Positions 1-9,100 of a stretch of DNA of 36,420 nucleotides are shown in pieces. The position numbers were made by a program, and so were the translations under genes. This stretch comes from Methyloglobulus sp. (GTDB lineage: Bacteria > Pseudomonadota > Gammaproteobacteria > Methylococcales > Methylomonadaceae), in the NCBI GenBank assembly GCA_013141505.1, contig JABFQX010000050.1:1-36420 (forward strand). Reading direction: 5' to 3'. The notes beneath the pieces were generated by a model. It worked only from the letters and a program-made list of their open reading frames with translations. It was not told where the DNA came from and made no database searches. Numbering within the stretch: position 1 is the first letter of the stretch; each line of letters opens with the position of its first letter.

Positions 1-1164
1 TCACCTACCAATTGACCATCGTGATCCCGGCGGGCATCGTTGTTCAAAGCCAATGCCCGCAGCAACGGTTGGGGGAAACTCCCGTCTATTGATTCATATA
101 AGCGACCATCGACATAAAACGTTTCGGTACGCATACGGTTTTGCGTCAGGGTGCCGGTCTTGTCTGAGCAAATGAAAGTCACTGAACCCAATGTTTCCAC
201 GGCGGGTAAACGTCGGATCAGGGCATTTTTTTTTACCAACCTGTGCGCGCACCCAATGCCAAAGACACCGTCGCCACAGCAGGCAAGGCTTCTGGAATAG
301 CCGCCACAGCTAGGCTGATGGCGGTTAGAAACATAAGTACGGGCGGTTCGCCACGTAGCAAGCCCACCGCAAAAAGGATGGTGCAGATGGCCAAAATCAA
401 AAGGGCAAGGCGCTTGCCAAAGCTGGCCAGACGTTGTTGCAGCGGAGTTTTAGCCTCCTTTCCCTGGCTCAGGAGTGCGGCAATTTTACCGAGCTCGGTG
501 TCCATTCCGGTGGCAAAACCCCTAGTGCACGGCCATAAGATGCTATAGTCCCTTTGTAAGCCATGTTGAACCGGTCACCCAGAGGCGAATCCAACTCCCT
601 TATCAATGACTCTGATTTTTCGATTGGCAGGGATTCACCAGTTAACGCAGCCTCTTCGACCTTGAGCCGAACCACATTCAATAACTTGAGATCGGCAGGG
701 ACGATATTGCCAGCCTCAAGCTTGACCAGATCACCGGGAACCAGTTGCTTCGCGTCTATAATTTTAGTTTGCCCCTCCCGCAAAACCTGCGCGGTGGGAC
801 TGGATAAACGCTTGAGTGCGACCATGGCTTTTTCGGCACGGAATTCTTGGACAAATCCGATGACAGCGTTCAGGATGACGATCACGACAATGGCGATCGT
901 ATCTGTCAAGTCACCAATAAATCCTGCTACGATGGCGGCCATGATCAATACGATAATCATGAAATCGGCAAATTGCCCAAAAAACATCAGGAGAGGGCTG
1001 CGGGGGCATCGTTCCCGAATGACGTTCAGACCATGGTTTATTAAGCGTTTTTCTGCCTCTTTATGATTCAAGCCCTTTTCGGCATCAACTTTGAGCCACG
1101 CGGTCGCCTGCCAAGGCATCCAAGAGATGCCATGGTGGTGTAGAATGTTGTTTTTTATTAACAT
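1..1164 (-). pseudogene. Cation-transporting P-type ATPase, frameshifted and cut by window edge
   Basis: Reads leftwards and runs off the window start. The N-terminal part (1164 to about 520) has a cation-ATPase N-domain, two membrane helices and the actuator-domain TGES motif in ALTGESLPIEKS. The next part has further helices with the PEALPA motif, followed by the phosphorylation motif DKTGTLT near 150-170, where the Asp is phosphorylated. These motifs fit a P2-type (Ca2+/Mg2+/other cation) inner-membrane pump; the ion cannot be told. Two frame breaks are visible. Near 517-524 one base is missing, so the expected [13 protein letters not shown] is read as GVLPPEWTP. Near 235-250, two extra bases after ALGAR bring an early stop before the [11 protein letters not shown] segment. 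All domains are recognisable in the other frames, so decay is recent or the indels are sequencing errors. Confidence 0.85.
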
Positions 1165-1271
1165 TTTGTCGTTTAATCATAGCTTATGGTTCTAGAAAAC
1201 TGACAATTTGGATGAATTAGTAAGATTTAGGCACTAATTACTTTGAGCATACTATTTGGCTTTAAGTTTTA

Positions 1272-1802
1272 CTATTGCTGACGAGGTAGCAGTAAGTCTT
1301 CCAGGAAAAATGCGGATAGCTCAGTGCGTCCTGTCACCCTGGATTTCCGGTAAACCGCGCGGGCTTGGCGCCGTATTGTTCGTTCGCTTGCGTTGCGTAC
1401 ATGGGCAATTTCGCCATGGCTGAGGCCTTTTAACATCAGCAGACCGACTTGCGCTTCAGCCGGAGTGAGTTGCCAGGCATCAAACTGTTTTTGAATTTGC
1501 ACAGCCAATCCAGCGATAAGTTCACGATTGGCTTCACGCCATTGTTGGGCTTGCTGGTTTGCCAATGCTAAATTTTGCGTCAGAAAACTTATTTTAGCTT
1601 GGGCAAATTGATAATAAAGCCAGCCAAAATAGACAACTCCCGATAGGGAAAGTATCAGAATAAGCACTTCTGTGAGCAGATGTGTCCAAGGGACACCGTC
1701 CCGATAGTCACCAGTAATATCGATTGTGATCAGGACAAAAACAAACAAACTGAGGGCAATAGCCCATTGGCTAAATTGTTTGTTATCGTTGAACAATACC
1801 AT
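1272..1802 (-). CDS. Membrane-anchored LuxR-type HTH regulator
   Basis: 176 residues. The N-terminal half has two hydrophobic segments (about residues 12-30 and 42-66), then a Gln/Ala-rich helical stretch (about 75-110). The C-terminal domain starting LTPAEAQVGLLMLKG has the LuxR/GerE layout: an LTPAE opening, a GLSHGEIA turn, a recognition helix with SERTIRRQ, and VTGRTELSAF at the end. The DNA-binding domain would face the cytoplasm from a membrane anchor, so the protein may sense an envelope signal; that is inference. It is divergent from the cytochrome b561 gene across a gap of about 90 bp, so it may regulate that gene. There is no receiver domain. The start ATG at 1802 is the only one that includes both helices. 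Confidence 0.8.
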   Translation of the reverse strand: MVLFNDNKQFSQWAIALSLFVFVLITIDITGDYRDGVPWTHLLTEVLILILSLSGVVYFGWLYYQFAQAKISFLTQNLALANQQAQQWREANRELIAGLAVQIQKQFDAWQLTPAEAQVGLLMLKGLSHGEIAHVRNASERTIRRQARAVYRKSRVTGRTELSAFFLEDLLLPRQQ

Positions 1803-1892
1803 AAATAATTGCCTATACGTCGGATGACGGATGCTAAAGAAAGCAGTTTAACGCAATATAGGTCTCGCTAAAGCGGTATCCTATAACTAAAC

Positions 1893-2600
1893 ATGAGAAA
1901 TAATATGACAACTATTAAAAAAACCGTACAGGTATGGAGTCCATTGATCCGTATTGGGCATTGGACTTTGGTGATTGCTTTTTTTACGGCCTATTTTACA
2001 GAAGACGATTTCATGAACCTGCATGCATGGGCAGGCTATATCGTGGGGATATATTTACTTACACGAATACTGTGGGGCTTTGTGGGTGGAAAGTATGTGC
2101 GCTTCGGTAATTTTATCCATTCTCCGACTAAGATTCTTGGCTATCTGAAAAATCTGATTGCACGGAATCCTCAGCATTATATCGGCCACAACCCGGCGGG
2201 TGGTGCGATGGTGATTGCACTTTTAGTCAGTTTAGCCGGTACTACGTTGACCGGCATTAAGTTATACGCCGTTGAAGAAAATAAAGGTCCATTTGCCATA
2301 ACGGCACAACAAGCGCAGATAAAAATACAGTCGGCAAGCTTAATAACGGAAGCTAAGGCGGAAGATGACGACGAAGACGAAGGATCTAAAGACCTAGATA
2401 TCGACCATAAGGCCGATAAACAGGCCGATAAACAGGCCGAAGAATTTTGGGAAGAATTACATGAGCTATTCGCTAATTTGACACTATTACTGGTATTTTT
2501 ACACGTTGGTGGTGTCATCGCTTCTAGTATCATCGATAAAGAAAAGCTGGTAAAAGCCATGTTGACAGGTGAAAAAAACATCGATGATACCTATCAATAA
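1893..2600 (+). CDS. Cytochrome b561-like membrane protein
   Basis: 235 residues. It has four predicted helices with His residues in helix-end positions typical of di-haem cytochrome b561 / Ni-Fe-hydrogenase b-type subunits: IGHWTLV near residue 22, NLHAWAGY near 43 and FLHVGGV near 205. Such proteins carry electrons between periplasmic donors or the quinone pool and partner redox enzymes. Between helices 3 and 4 there is an unusual insert (about residues 145-190) very rich in Asp, Glu and Lys, containing the short repeat ADKQADKQAEE; the family normally has a short loop there. A second in-frame ATG at 1905 lies behind GAGAAA and could be the real start. A VIT-transporter fragment begins inside the 3' end. 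Confidence 0.82.
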   Translation: MRNNMTTIKKTVQVWSPLIRIGHWTLVIAFFTAYFTEDDFMNLHAWAGYIVGIYLLTRILWGFVGGKYVRFGNFIHSPTKILGYLKNLIARNPQHYIGHNPAGGAMVIALLVSLAGTTLTGIKLYAVEENKGPFAITAQQAQIKIQSASLITEAKAEDDDEDEGSKDLDIDHKADKQADKQAEEFWEELHELFANLTLLLVFLHVGGVIASSIIDKEKLVKAMLTGEKNIDDTYQ

Positions 2601-2832
2601 CCCACTGACTATAAAGAAAATTCTAAAAAATGGAGCTAAATTGAGACACTCTGAATTTCACCACGCCCATCGTATCGATTGGCTGCGTGCCGCCGTATTA
2701 GGTGCCAACGACGGTATCGTCTCTACGTCGAGCCTAGTCATTGGTGTCGCAGCCGCTCAAGCCGACCTCCACACTATTCCTGTCACAGGGGTGGCTGGCT
2801 TAGTTGCCGGGGCTGTGGTCGGGTTATTATGA
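2569..2832 (+). pseudogene. Truncated VIT1/CCC1-family Fe/Mn transporter
   Basis: The fragment RIDWLRAAVLGANDGIVSTS and the following GVAGLVAGA are the amphipathic start and first two helices of VIT/CCC1 transporters, which move Fe2+ or Mn2+ across membranes and are normally about 230 residues. Here homology stops after GLVAGA near 2812, where SMAAGEYVSV would be expected, and an unrelated GLL-stop follows. Only about 60 residues of the family remain. The 5' extension overlaps the cytochrome gene by 32 bp; a natural start may be the TTG at 2641. The 3' part is not present in the next 300 bp, so this is a deletion or replacement rather than a point mutation. Confidence 0.75.
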
Positions 2833-3149
2833 AGGGGTACAAAACATCATACGCCCTAACTTAAGGCTAACCAGCCAATTTATCAAGATAAATTCGTTAT
2901 CAACGTGGTTTACTGGTAACGGTAGGGATTGTAGTTTGCGACTGAGCGTTACCTGACATTTTATGCTATGTTTTTTACGGATCTTGAGGAACAAAACCAA
3001 GTCTTGCGAGTCCCAGCCTGTAACAGTACGCAGTGTATGTGTGTATTGTTTTCGTTATTAATTAAAATATTTATCTGTTCGTTTGATGTTAATGCAGATA
3101 CGTGGTCGTTAACAATCGATACGGGCAGTAAACAAACCGGGGAATAAAT
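2833..3149 (+). other. Intergenic stretch upstream of the SmbP-like gene
   Basis: About 317 bp without a convincing gene. It contains an AT-rich tract near 3055-3075 that could hold the promoter of the downstream gene, and GGGGA at about 3140-3144, a ribosome binding site for the ATG at 3150. I see no RNA gene, and no remainder of the VIT transporter. Confidence 0.5.
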
Positions 3150-3491
3150 ATGAAAAAATCAACATCAGTATTTGGAAGTGCATTATTTCTGTTAAGCGCG
3201 GCTGTGTTTGCTGAGCCACATCTTGATGAAGCCATTAAACACGCCACCGCAGCGGCCGAACACGGTAAGGCGGGACACGCTTCTGTACTTGTGGAACATG
3301 CCACGCCGGCATTGGAACACGCAATGGCGGGTGCTTTAGTTGCCAGAGGGGTGGCAAAGTCACATACAGATAATGCAGTGGTCGATTTGGAAGAGGCCAT
3401 TAAACATGGCAAAGAAGGTGATAAGCATGTGGGGGTCGCGACCACCTATGCAGAGACGGCTCTTGAACACTTAAAAGCAGCCAATAAGTAA
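3150..3491 (+). CDS. SmbP-like small periplasmic metal-binding protein
   Basis: 113 residues. A signal peptide of about 21 residues ends at VFA, followed by EPHLDEAIKHA. The mature part is helical, Ala-rich and His-rich (ten His), with repeated LDEAIKHA / LEHA / LEEAIKH units. This matches SmbP of Nitrosomonas europaea, a periplasmic four-helix copper-binding protein that also binds other divalent metals. The likely role is metal buffering in the periplasm. It has a good Shine-Dalgarno sequence (GGGGA, about 6 nt spacing) and its own strong terminator downstream, so it is probably monocistronic. It lies close to two decayed metal-transport genes, the VIT fragment and the P-type ATPase. Confidence 0.82.
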   Translation: MKKSTSVFGSALFLLSAAVFAEPHLDEAIKHATAAAEHGKAGHASVLVEHATPALEHAMAGALVARGVAKSHTDNAVVDLEEAIKHGKEGDKHVGVATTYAETALEHLKAANK

Positions 3492-3504
3492 ACTAAAGAT
3501 CGAC

Positions 3505-3543
3505 AAAAAACGGGCGTTGCTAAGGCACCGCCCGTTTTTTTTG
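3505..3543 (+). terminator. Rho-independent terminator after the SmbP-like gene
   Basis: Arms AAAAAACGGGCG (3505-3516) and CGCCCGTTTTTT (3529-3540) are perfect complements. The stem extends inward with one mismatch to a TAAG loop, and a T-run follows. The A-run on the other side would let it act in both directions. Confidence 0.9.
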
Positions 3544-3638
3544 TCTACAGCAAAAGCTGTCAATGCTATTAAGACCCTGAAGGGGTGTGATAATATCCAA
3601 CTCGAATTTTCAAACTGTCATCCCGGGAGAGCTATCGC

Positions 3639-3986
3639 ATGAATCAAACACCTATCCAAACCTCATCGGAAATGGATATTTTTTCGTCAGATTTTTTGTT
3701 GGGCAATGTTGGCGCGCCTTTTATTATTGGCGTGGCCGTCGGTTATTTTGCCAAAAAAATGTTGCGGGTCGCGTTGTTTATTGGCGGTGCGGCGATTGTA
3801 CTGATGTTTGTCGGCGAATATTACAATATCGTCAACATAAGCGATATTCAGCTGCAAAGTGCTGCCGAAGTTGTCGCCAAAGGCGCTAAAGATTCGGGCG
3901 GTTTTTTAGTTGATCGCCTGACACAGGTTACCAGCAAAGGCGTGAGTGCTGTTGGTGGTTTTTTCGTGGGTTTTAGGTTCGGTTAA
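3639..3986 (+). CDS. FUN14-family membrane protein
   Basis: 115 residues. Two adjacent hydrophobic segments (about residues 24-42 and 44-60) contain the FUN14 pattern FIIGVAVGYFAKKMLRVALF. The C-terminus ends in a short hydrophobic GGFFVGFRFG, as in bacterial FUN14 proteins. The middle (about 70-100) is polar and helical. The molecular role of bacterial FUN14 proteins is not known; the eukaryotic FUNDC1 relative is a mitochondrial outer-membrane mitophagy receptor. A Shine-Dalgarno GGGAGA lies about 8 nt before the ATG. It is separated from the SmbP-like gene by a terminator, so it is probably transcribed independently. Confidence 0.7.
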   Translation: MNQTPIQTSSEMDIFSSDFLLGNVGAPFIIGVAVGYFAKKMLRVALFIGGAAIVLMFVGEYYNIVNISDIQLQSAAEVVAKGAKDSGGFLVDRLTQVTSKGVSAVGGFFVGFRFG

Positions 3987-4000
3987 TTGTTTTGGATATT

Positions 4001-4149
4001 CGATTAGAATCTGATGTAACGGCTAAGTACAACTAGCTGATTGTTATTTTGTTATTATTTGATGTAACTATTTTTACCTGTTTTTGGTTAAGTAACACCC
4101 ACATCGTATTCGCGCTCAGCTTCAGTTTTCGGCCATCTGCAGCCCTTCG
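4001..4149 (-). repeat. Inverted repeat copy A flanking the RTX locus
   Basis: The reverse complement of 4049-4131 aligns without gaps to 13427-13509, with 72 of 83 positions identical by hand count. A second block, GTTACATCAGATTCTAATC (complement of 4002-4020), is identical to 13530-13548. Outer parts also align with small indels. I see no open reading frame. The two copies face each other across about 9.3 kb that holds the RTX gene. Confidence 0.85.
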
Positions 4150-4235
4150 AAGTTACTTGATTACAGGCACTCAGCAGTCATAAGCTGACGTTCATAGCCG
4201 CTACAATACCCAAAAATAGCCAATTTGCTAACCTG

Positions 4236-4385
4236 ATGATCTGGCGTGACTTAAACCAGGGCGAACACCACCCAAAACGGCGAACTGTTTAGCTTGAACG
4301 ATCTGCACATTGCGTCCATCAATGTCGCCAGCACCGCCGACAGCCAACAATCTGCCGGATTGCAACCAGCTTGCCGACTAATGAT
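4236..4385 (+). pseudogene. Scrap of an RTX / EF-hand repeat protein gene
   Basis: From 4239 the translation is IWRDLNQG. After a frame change it continues from 4282 as ELFSLNDLHIASINVAS and runs to about 4385. This is the conserved 'IW.D.N..G...E..sL.d.gI.SINv' segment found after the EF-hand-like repeats of RTX proteins. It corresponds to about residues 265-298 of the large RTX protein 2 kb downstream (IWKDVNSNGKTEVGEI, then GIQSINVNY). It is more GC-rich than that region of the downstream gene and not a close copy, so it derives from another RTX gene. Nothing else of that gene is recognisable nearby. Confidence 0.6.
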
Positions 4386-4742
4386 GTTCTCTGGGCACTT
4401 GCGGCATGAGTTCCATAGAAAGGTTAAGCAAAATATTGGGCTTCAAAAATTTAGATCAACCTACCTTACTTAATGTAAATACCCGTGCAAGCTAGCCAAC
4501 AAAAAGGTAGTTGAATAAAACAGGAACTCCTCTATACTTCGGTGCGATTTTAATAAAAACCCAATGTAAGCAATAACTTACAAATTATCATAATAATGTC
4601 ATTCCCAGCAATTAGGTCGAGGCTGTAAGACGATAGGCGTGGACAGAAAACGCATTAAACTACGGCAAAAAATAGCGCGGCTACCCACTAAAAACTACCA
4701 TGAAAATTAATAGCCAGCAACCAACTGGTAGCGCAAAAATAG
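4386..4742 (+). other. Non-coding AT-rich stretch
   Basis: About 357 bp with no supportable gene, RNA or strong hairpin. It probably contains the promoter for the AT-rich small genes and the RTX gene that follow, but I cannot name its elements. Confidence 0.4.
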
Positions 4743-5439
4743 ATGGTTAATAATTCGATAATACGGCGCAATGTCCGTTGGTTAGTGCGCCCGGCCTTGA
4801 TTATTCTATTTGTTGGCCTTGTGGGTATAGTTCTCCAAGCAACTTGTAAAAATCCAGATGAAAAAAGAATGAATTATTTAAATAATGAAATTGTGAATAT
4901 AGATATAAATGGCCATTTTTTTAACGTCCCTTTGAATTACGCATATGGAGAGACTTTAGAAAAATGGGGCAATTGGCCTAAAACTGCGAAAGAAAGGGTC
5001 ATAGTAGATTATCTGCACGTATCTATGCTGTTTGCCGTATCAATCTAAAGATGATGCTCGTTGGAAGGCAATAGGTGGTGGTGATCGTATCGAAGTGACA
5101 TTAATGAAACCTGTTGGAGGAATGAGAGGGACGGCATGGTTTGATACTGCTCTCAAAGGAACTAGGGAATATCTTTTGACAAACCATTCTCTGACAGAAA
5201 GTGAACAATACGGCTTACTTCACATTCCGGAAAAATTTGAAGAAAATTTCTATGATATGACGGGTAAATCATTAAAAATTCATTGTTCTAAACCGGATGT
5301 GGTTCCATTCCCTAGGTGTAAAGTTAAATCCCAATATCGTGAGGACTTGGTTCTTGAATACTATTATGGCCTTAATTTTTTACCGCAATGGCGCGAGATC
5401 GATAACAATCTGAAAAAGCTATTTCAACAGTTTTCATAA
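4743..5439 (+). pseudogene. Membrane-anchored hypothetical protein, one frameshift
   Basis: Two overlapping frames read as one protein of about 231 residues. The first (4743-5048) has a membrane anchor (about residues 15-34) and then a polar domain with NVPLNYAYGETLEKWGNW. It reads VDYLHVSMLFAVSI and stops. The second frame continues from about 5032 as PYQSKDDARWKAIGGGD to a stop at 5439. Removing one T from CTGTTTGCCG near 5031-5033 fuses them smoothly. I do not recognise the family. The short anchor with a probably periplasmic domain, low GC, and position just upstream of an RTX gene make a partner or immunity role possible, but nothing proves it. It could be a real mutation or a homopolymer sequencing error. 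Confidence 0.6.
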
Positions 5440-5581
5440 TCTAAAAGGAGCCAAAAAATACAAAGCTCGTCAGCTAGAAAGTGTTTTATTCAAACCTAAT
5501 ATCCAAGTTTATATAGTTGTTGAGTTTCATTTAGTCACACCATAACCTATACATAGGATGGCTTTGAAAGAGATTTATTTT

Positions 5582-6100
5582 ATGAAAAATAAGCCAAAAA
5601 TTTGGCGAAGGCTTAAAAAAATGAAAAATAAACATAATCTATTCACTAGCCTAGTTATTATATGGTTTGTTTTATGCGTATTTATATTTGATCCTATAGC
5701 ATTGTTTTATTTATCAACTAGCATATTTTACGGTTACGATCCGATAATGGAATTTAAGGTAAATAAAATATTAAGAGAGATAAAAAAAAATGGAAAATTA
5801 GAGCCTGTATCTTTGCAAAATATTAGCGACCAAAAAATCATAAAAGCATGTATTCAAACGCCTTACGAGCCGCAAAATTCATTCGAAGAGAAAATAGGTT
5901 TCAAGGTAAATAACTTTGATGAAACAGATGATGACGGGATGTATGTTTTGTGGTTTTTTTTTTCTGATGGAGCCGTGGTAAGAATAAGGCAACAGCAAAT
6001 GGAGAAGGCAAAAAAATCTCCTGTTTGCACAAAAAACAGCATTAAATTAGCTTTTAAACAAGAAGATGGTCTGGTCAAACTTTTAATTTCTGGAGAATAA
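5582..6100 (+). CDS. Small single-helix membrane protein upstream of RTX gene
   Basis: About 172 residues from the ATG at 5582, which follows GAAAGAGA; an in-frame ATG at 5558 would add eight residues but has no proper ribosome binding site. A Lys/Arg-rich cytoplasmic start is followed by one long hydrophobic segment (about residues 20-45), then a polar, presumably periplasmic domain of about 120 residues. It contains two Cys (in KACIQTPYEP and SPVCTKNS) that could form a disulfide. I do not recognise the family. Its stop is four bases before the RTX start, and the RTX ribosome binding site lies inside its last codons, so the two are translationally coupled. A chaperone, anchor or immunity role for the RTX product is possible inference only. 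Confidence 0.7.
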   Translation: MKNKPKIWRRLKKMKNKHNLFTSLVIIWFVLCVFIFDPIALFYLSTSIFYGYDPIMEFKVNKILREIKKNGKLEPVSLQNISDQKIIKACIQTPYEPQNSFEEKIGFKVNNFDETDDDGMYVLWFFFSDGAVVRIRQQQMEKAKKSPVCTKNSIKLAFKQEDGLVKLLISGE

Positions 6101-6104
6101 TTTT

Positions 6105-9100
6105 ATGGCTTTAACGCTTTCAAACGGTGAAATAGCACAATTGGTAGAGCCATTTGGCGGATTTTATCGAGATCCAAATCTTAGTGATCCTTATCAAGAT
6201 AACCAATATGATGCTTTTCGCCATGCATATACAAGTGCAAAATTTACAGAAGAATATAACGATTCTGTAGCGAAATTCTTGGGAGATTTAAAGGAGTTGC
6301 ATATTCCACCATCAGATCCTGCTGAATTGGCAAAATACCGGGCCCGTGAAAATATGGACAAGTGGAACAATGATGTGGGGAGAGAAGAATACTATCGTTG
6401 GAAAGCAGACCATGATGCAGGGCAAACGACAGATACTCTAGAGAAATGGATTTATGACAGGGTCAATGAAGGTAAAACGATAAATAACCCATTTGATCCC
6501 CAAGAAACCAGGCAATGGAAAGAGCCTTGGGAAAAAATAATGGACGATATTATTAATGAAATTAAAAACAAGTTTAATCAAGCTTCTACTATTCCATCTC
6601 CTATCATTTTAGACTTGGATGGGGATGGCATAGAAACTAGAGGCGTAAGTGCAGGGGCTTTTTTCGACCAAGTTGGCGATGGTTTTGCCGAGCAAACAGG
6701 ATGGGTGGGTAAAGATGACGGTTTGCTGGTTAGGGATTTGAACGGTAATGGCACAATTGATACCGGCAATGAACTTTTTGGAAATAACACAAAGTTGGCT
6801 AATGGAGCCAATGCTTCCAACGGTTTTGAAGCGCTGAAAGAACTCGATACTAACCATGACGGTAAGATTGACTCAAATGACTCTACTTTTACGAGTCTTA
6901 GCATCTGGAAAGATGTTAATAGTAACGGAAAAACTGAAGTTGGAGAAATCCTGAATCTAACAGATGAAGGTATTCAATCAATTAATGTCAATTATACCAA
7001 CTCTTCTTTTGTTGATGTAAATAGTAACCAGCATCAGCAAATAGGAAGTTACTCCACAATTTCAGGACAAATTCGCACTGCTGAAGACGTATGGTTTGAA
7101 TCAAATAATACTAATAGTCTCGCAACTAATGTGCTTGCTGTTCCTAATGATATTGTTGCATTGCCAAATGTAACGGGTTATGGAAAAGTTTATGATTTGC
7201 ATCAAGCTATGGTACGAGATGTTTCAGGGACGCTTAAAAATTTAGTTACGCAGTTTAGTCTAGCTAACACTGCAGCTGATAGGGGGGCAATACTACAATC
7301 AATTATTTATAAATGGACTGGAGTAGAAAATATTGACCCAGCAAGCAGGGCCGCTACACAAATTTATGGCAATGTCATTGGCGACGCAAGAAAACTTGAA
7401 GCCCTAGAAGAATTTATGGGCCAAGACTGGTACGGCGTATGGTGTTGGGGAACCAAAGATCCTAATCCTCACGGTCAGGCTGCACCCGTTCTGCTGAAAG
7501 CCTATGATGAACTTTCAGAAAAAATCTATGGACTTCTTGCCGCTCAAAGTTTTCTTAAACCATTATATGAGAAAATTAATTACACTCTTGGTTCTAATAA
7601 TACGATTAAAGGTGATTTTTCTCTAGTAACTAATGAGATAACTATAGCAATAAATTCAAACCATACATTAGGAAAAGAACTGCTAGTTGAATTTATGCGT
7701 AGTCTCAAAGCTACAGGTACTGTGGCAATAATGGATATTTCGAGCTTTGCAGCCAGCCTATCCTCACTGGGCCCAGATATAGAGTCTGTTGTTAATAGTT
7801 CTATCGCTATTGTGGGTACAGACCGAGATGATAATTTAAGCGGTAGTGCGAGTATAGATATATTACAAGGTTTGGGCGGTAATGACACCCTTACTGGCAA
7901 TGCTGGAGCCGATATATTAGATGGAAACAGTGGCAACGATACGCTTTTTGGCAATGACGGAGCTGACCGGCTATACGGCGGAACCGGCAATGACCAGCTT
8001 TATGGTGGCGCAGGGGTAGATCAGTATTACTTCTACCGTGGCGACGGGCAAGACACGGTTCACGAAGATTATCTAGAGGACACCTGGATCAATATTGGCG
8101 ACCTGACTATCGAGGAACTAAGCTTCCGCCGTTCCGGCGCGGACTTGGTGGTGGGCTTTCAGACCAGTTTAACCGATGGCATTGTGTTGGCAGAGTTTTT
8201 CAAAAATGGAGAGCCGCAAAGCGCCTTAGTCCTGAAGAAAAGCGATGGACAAACCCAAATACTCAACGCCAGTTCGTTAATCCAACTAACCCTAGTCGCA
8301 ACGGAAAACGCTGATGCGCTCGATGGAAGTTCGGTTGCGGATACGATTAACGCATTAGGTGGGGATGATCTTGTTTTTGCCCGTGGCGGCAATGACATCG
8401 TTAATGGCGGAGCGGGGAATGACAATGTTAACGGAGGTGACGGGGATGATCAAATTACGGGCGGTTTAGGTAATGACACGCTTTACGGCGAGAATGGTAT
8501 TGACACAGTTGATGGCGGTGACGGCAGCGATCGCGTGTACGGCGGTACAAATAACGACAGCCTGATTGGAGGCGCAGGGAACGATACATTGGATGGTGGT
8601 GTCGGGGCTGACAATATGGCGGGTGGTGCGGGTGATGATGCCTATGTCATGGATGATGCGGGCGATGTTATTGTTGAAGCTGCATTAGGTGGAATTGATA
8701 GCATTAGCAGTTCTGTCAGTGTTGTTATGTCAGCTAATGTGGAAAACCTTACTCTGACAGGAACTGGAGAGATCAACGCTACCGGAAATTCTGACAATAA
8801 TGCAATTTTGGGTAATACCGGAGCCAATCAGATTCTAGGCATGGCAGGTACTGACACGCTGAATGGGCTAGATGGTAATGATACCCTTGATGGGGGGGAT
8901 GGCACTGACGAAATCTTCGGTGGCAGAGGTGATGATTCTCTTGTTGGAGGAAATGAAGATGACAAACTTCACGGTGAAGAAGGTATTGATGTGCTTTCTG
9001 GCGGCGTTGGCGGTGACCTTTTAGACGGTGGTGACGGCAATGATAGTTTGACCGGAGGTGCTGGAATTGATTTGTTAGATGGTGGTGCTGGAGCCGATAA

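Noticed and set aside
235-525. Programmed ribosomal frameshifting in the ATPase gene
   Set aside because: There are two breaks at unrelated sites, no slippery heptamer with a downstream structure, and no precedent in this family.
243-1066. Plus-strand open frames opposite the P-type ATPase
   Set aside because: They are antisense to clear ATPase motifs and show no protein family features.
2177-2581. Minus-strand Ser-rich open frame over the cytochrome gene
   Set aside because: It mirrors the Asp/Glu/Lys-rich insert and has no start signal.
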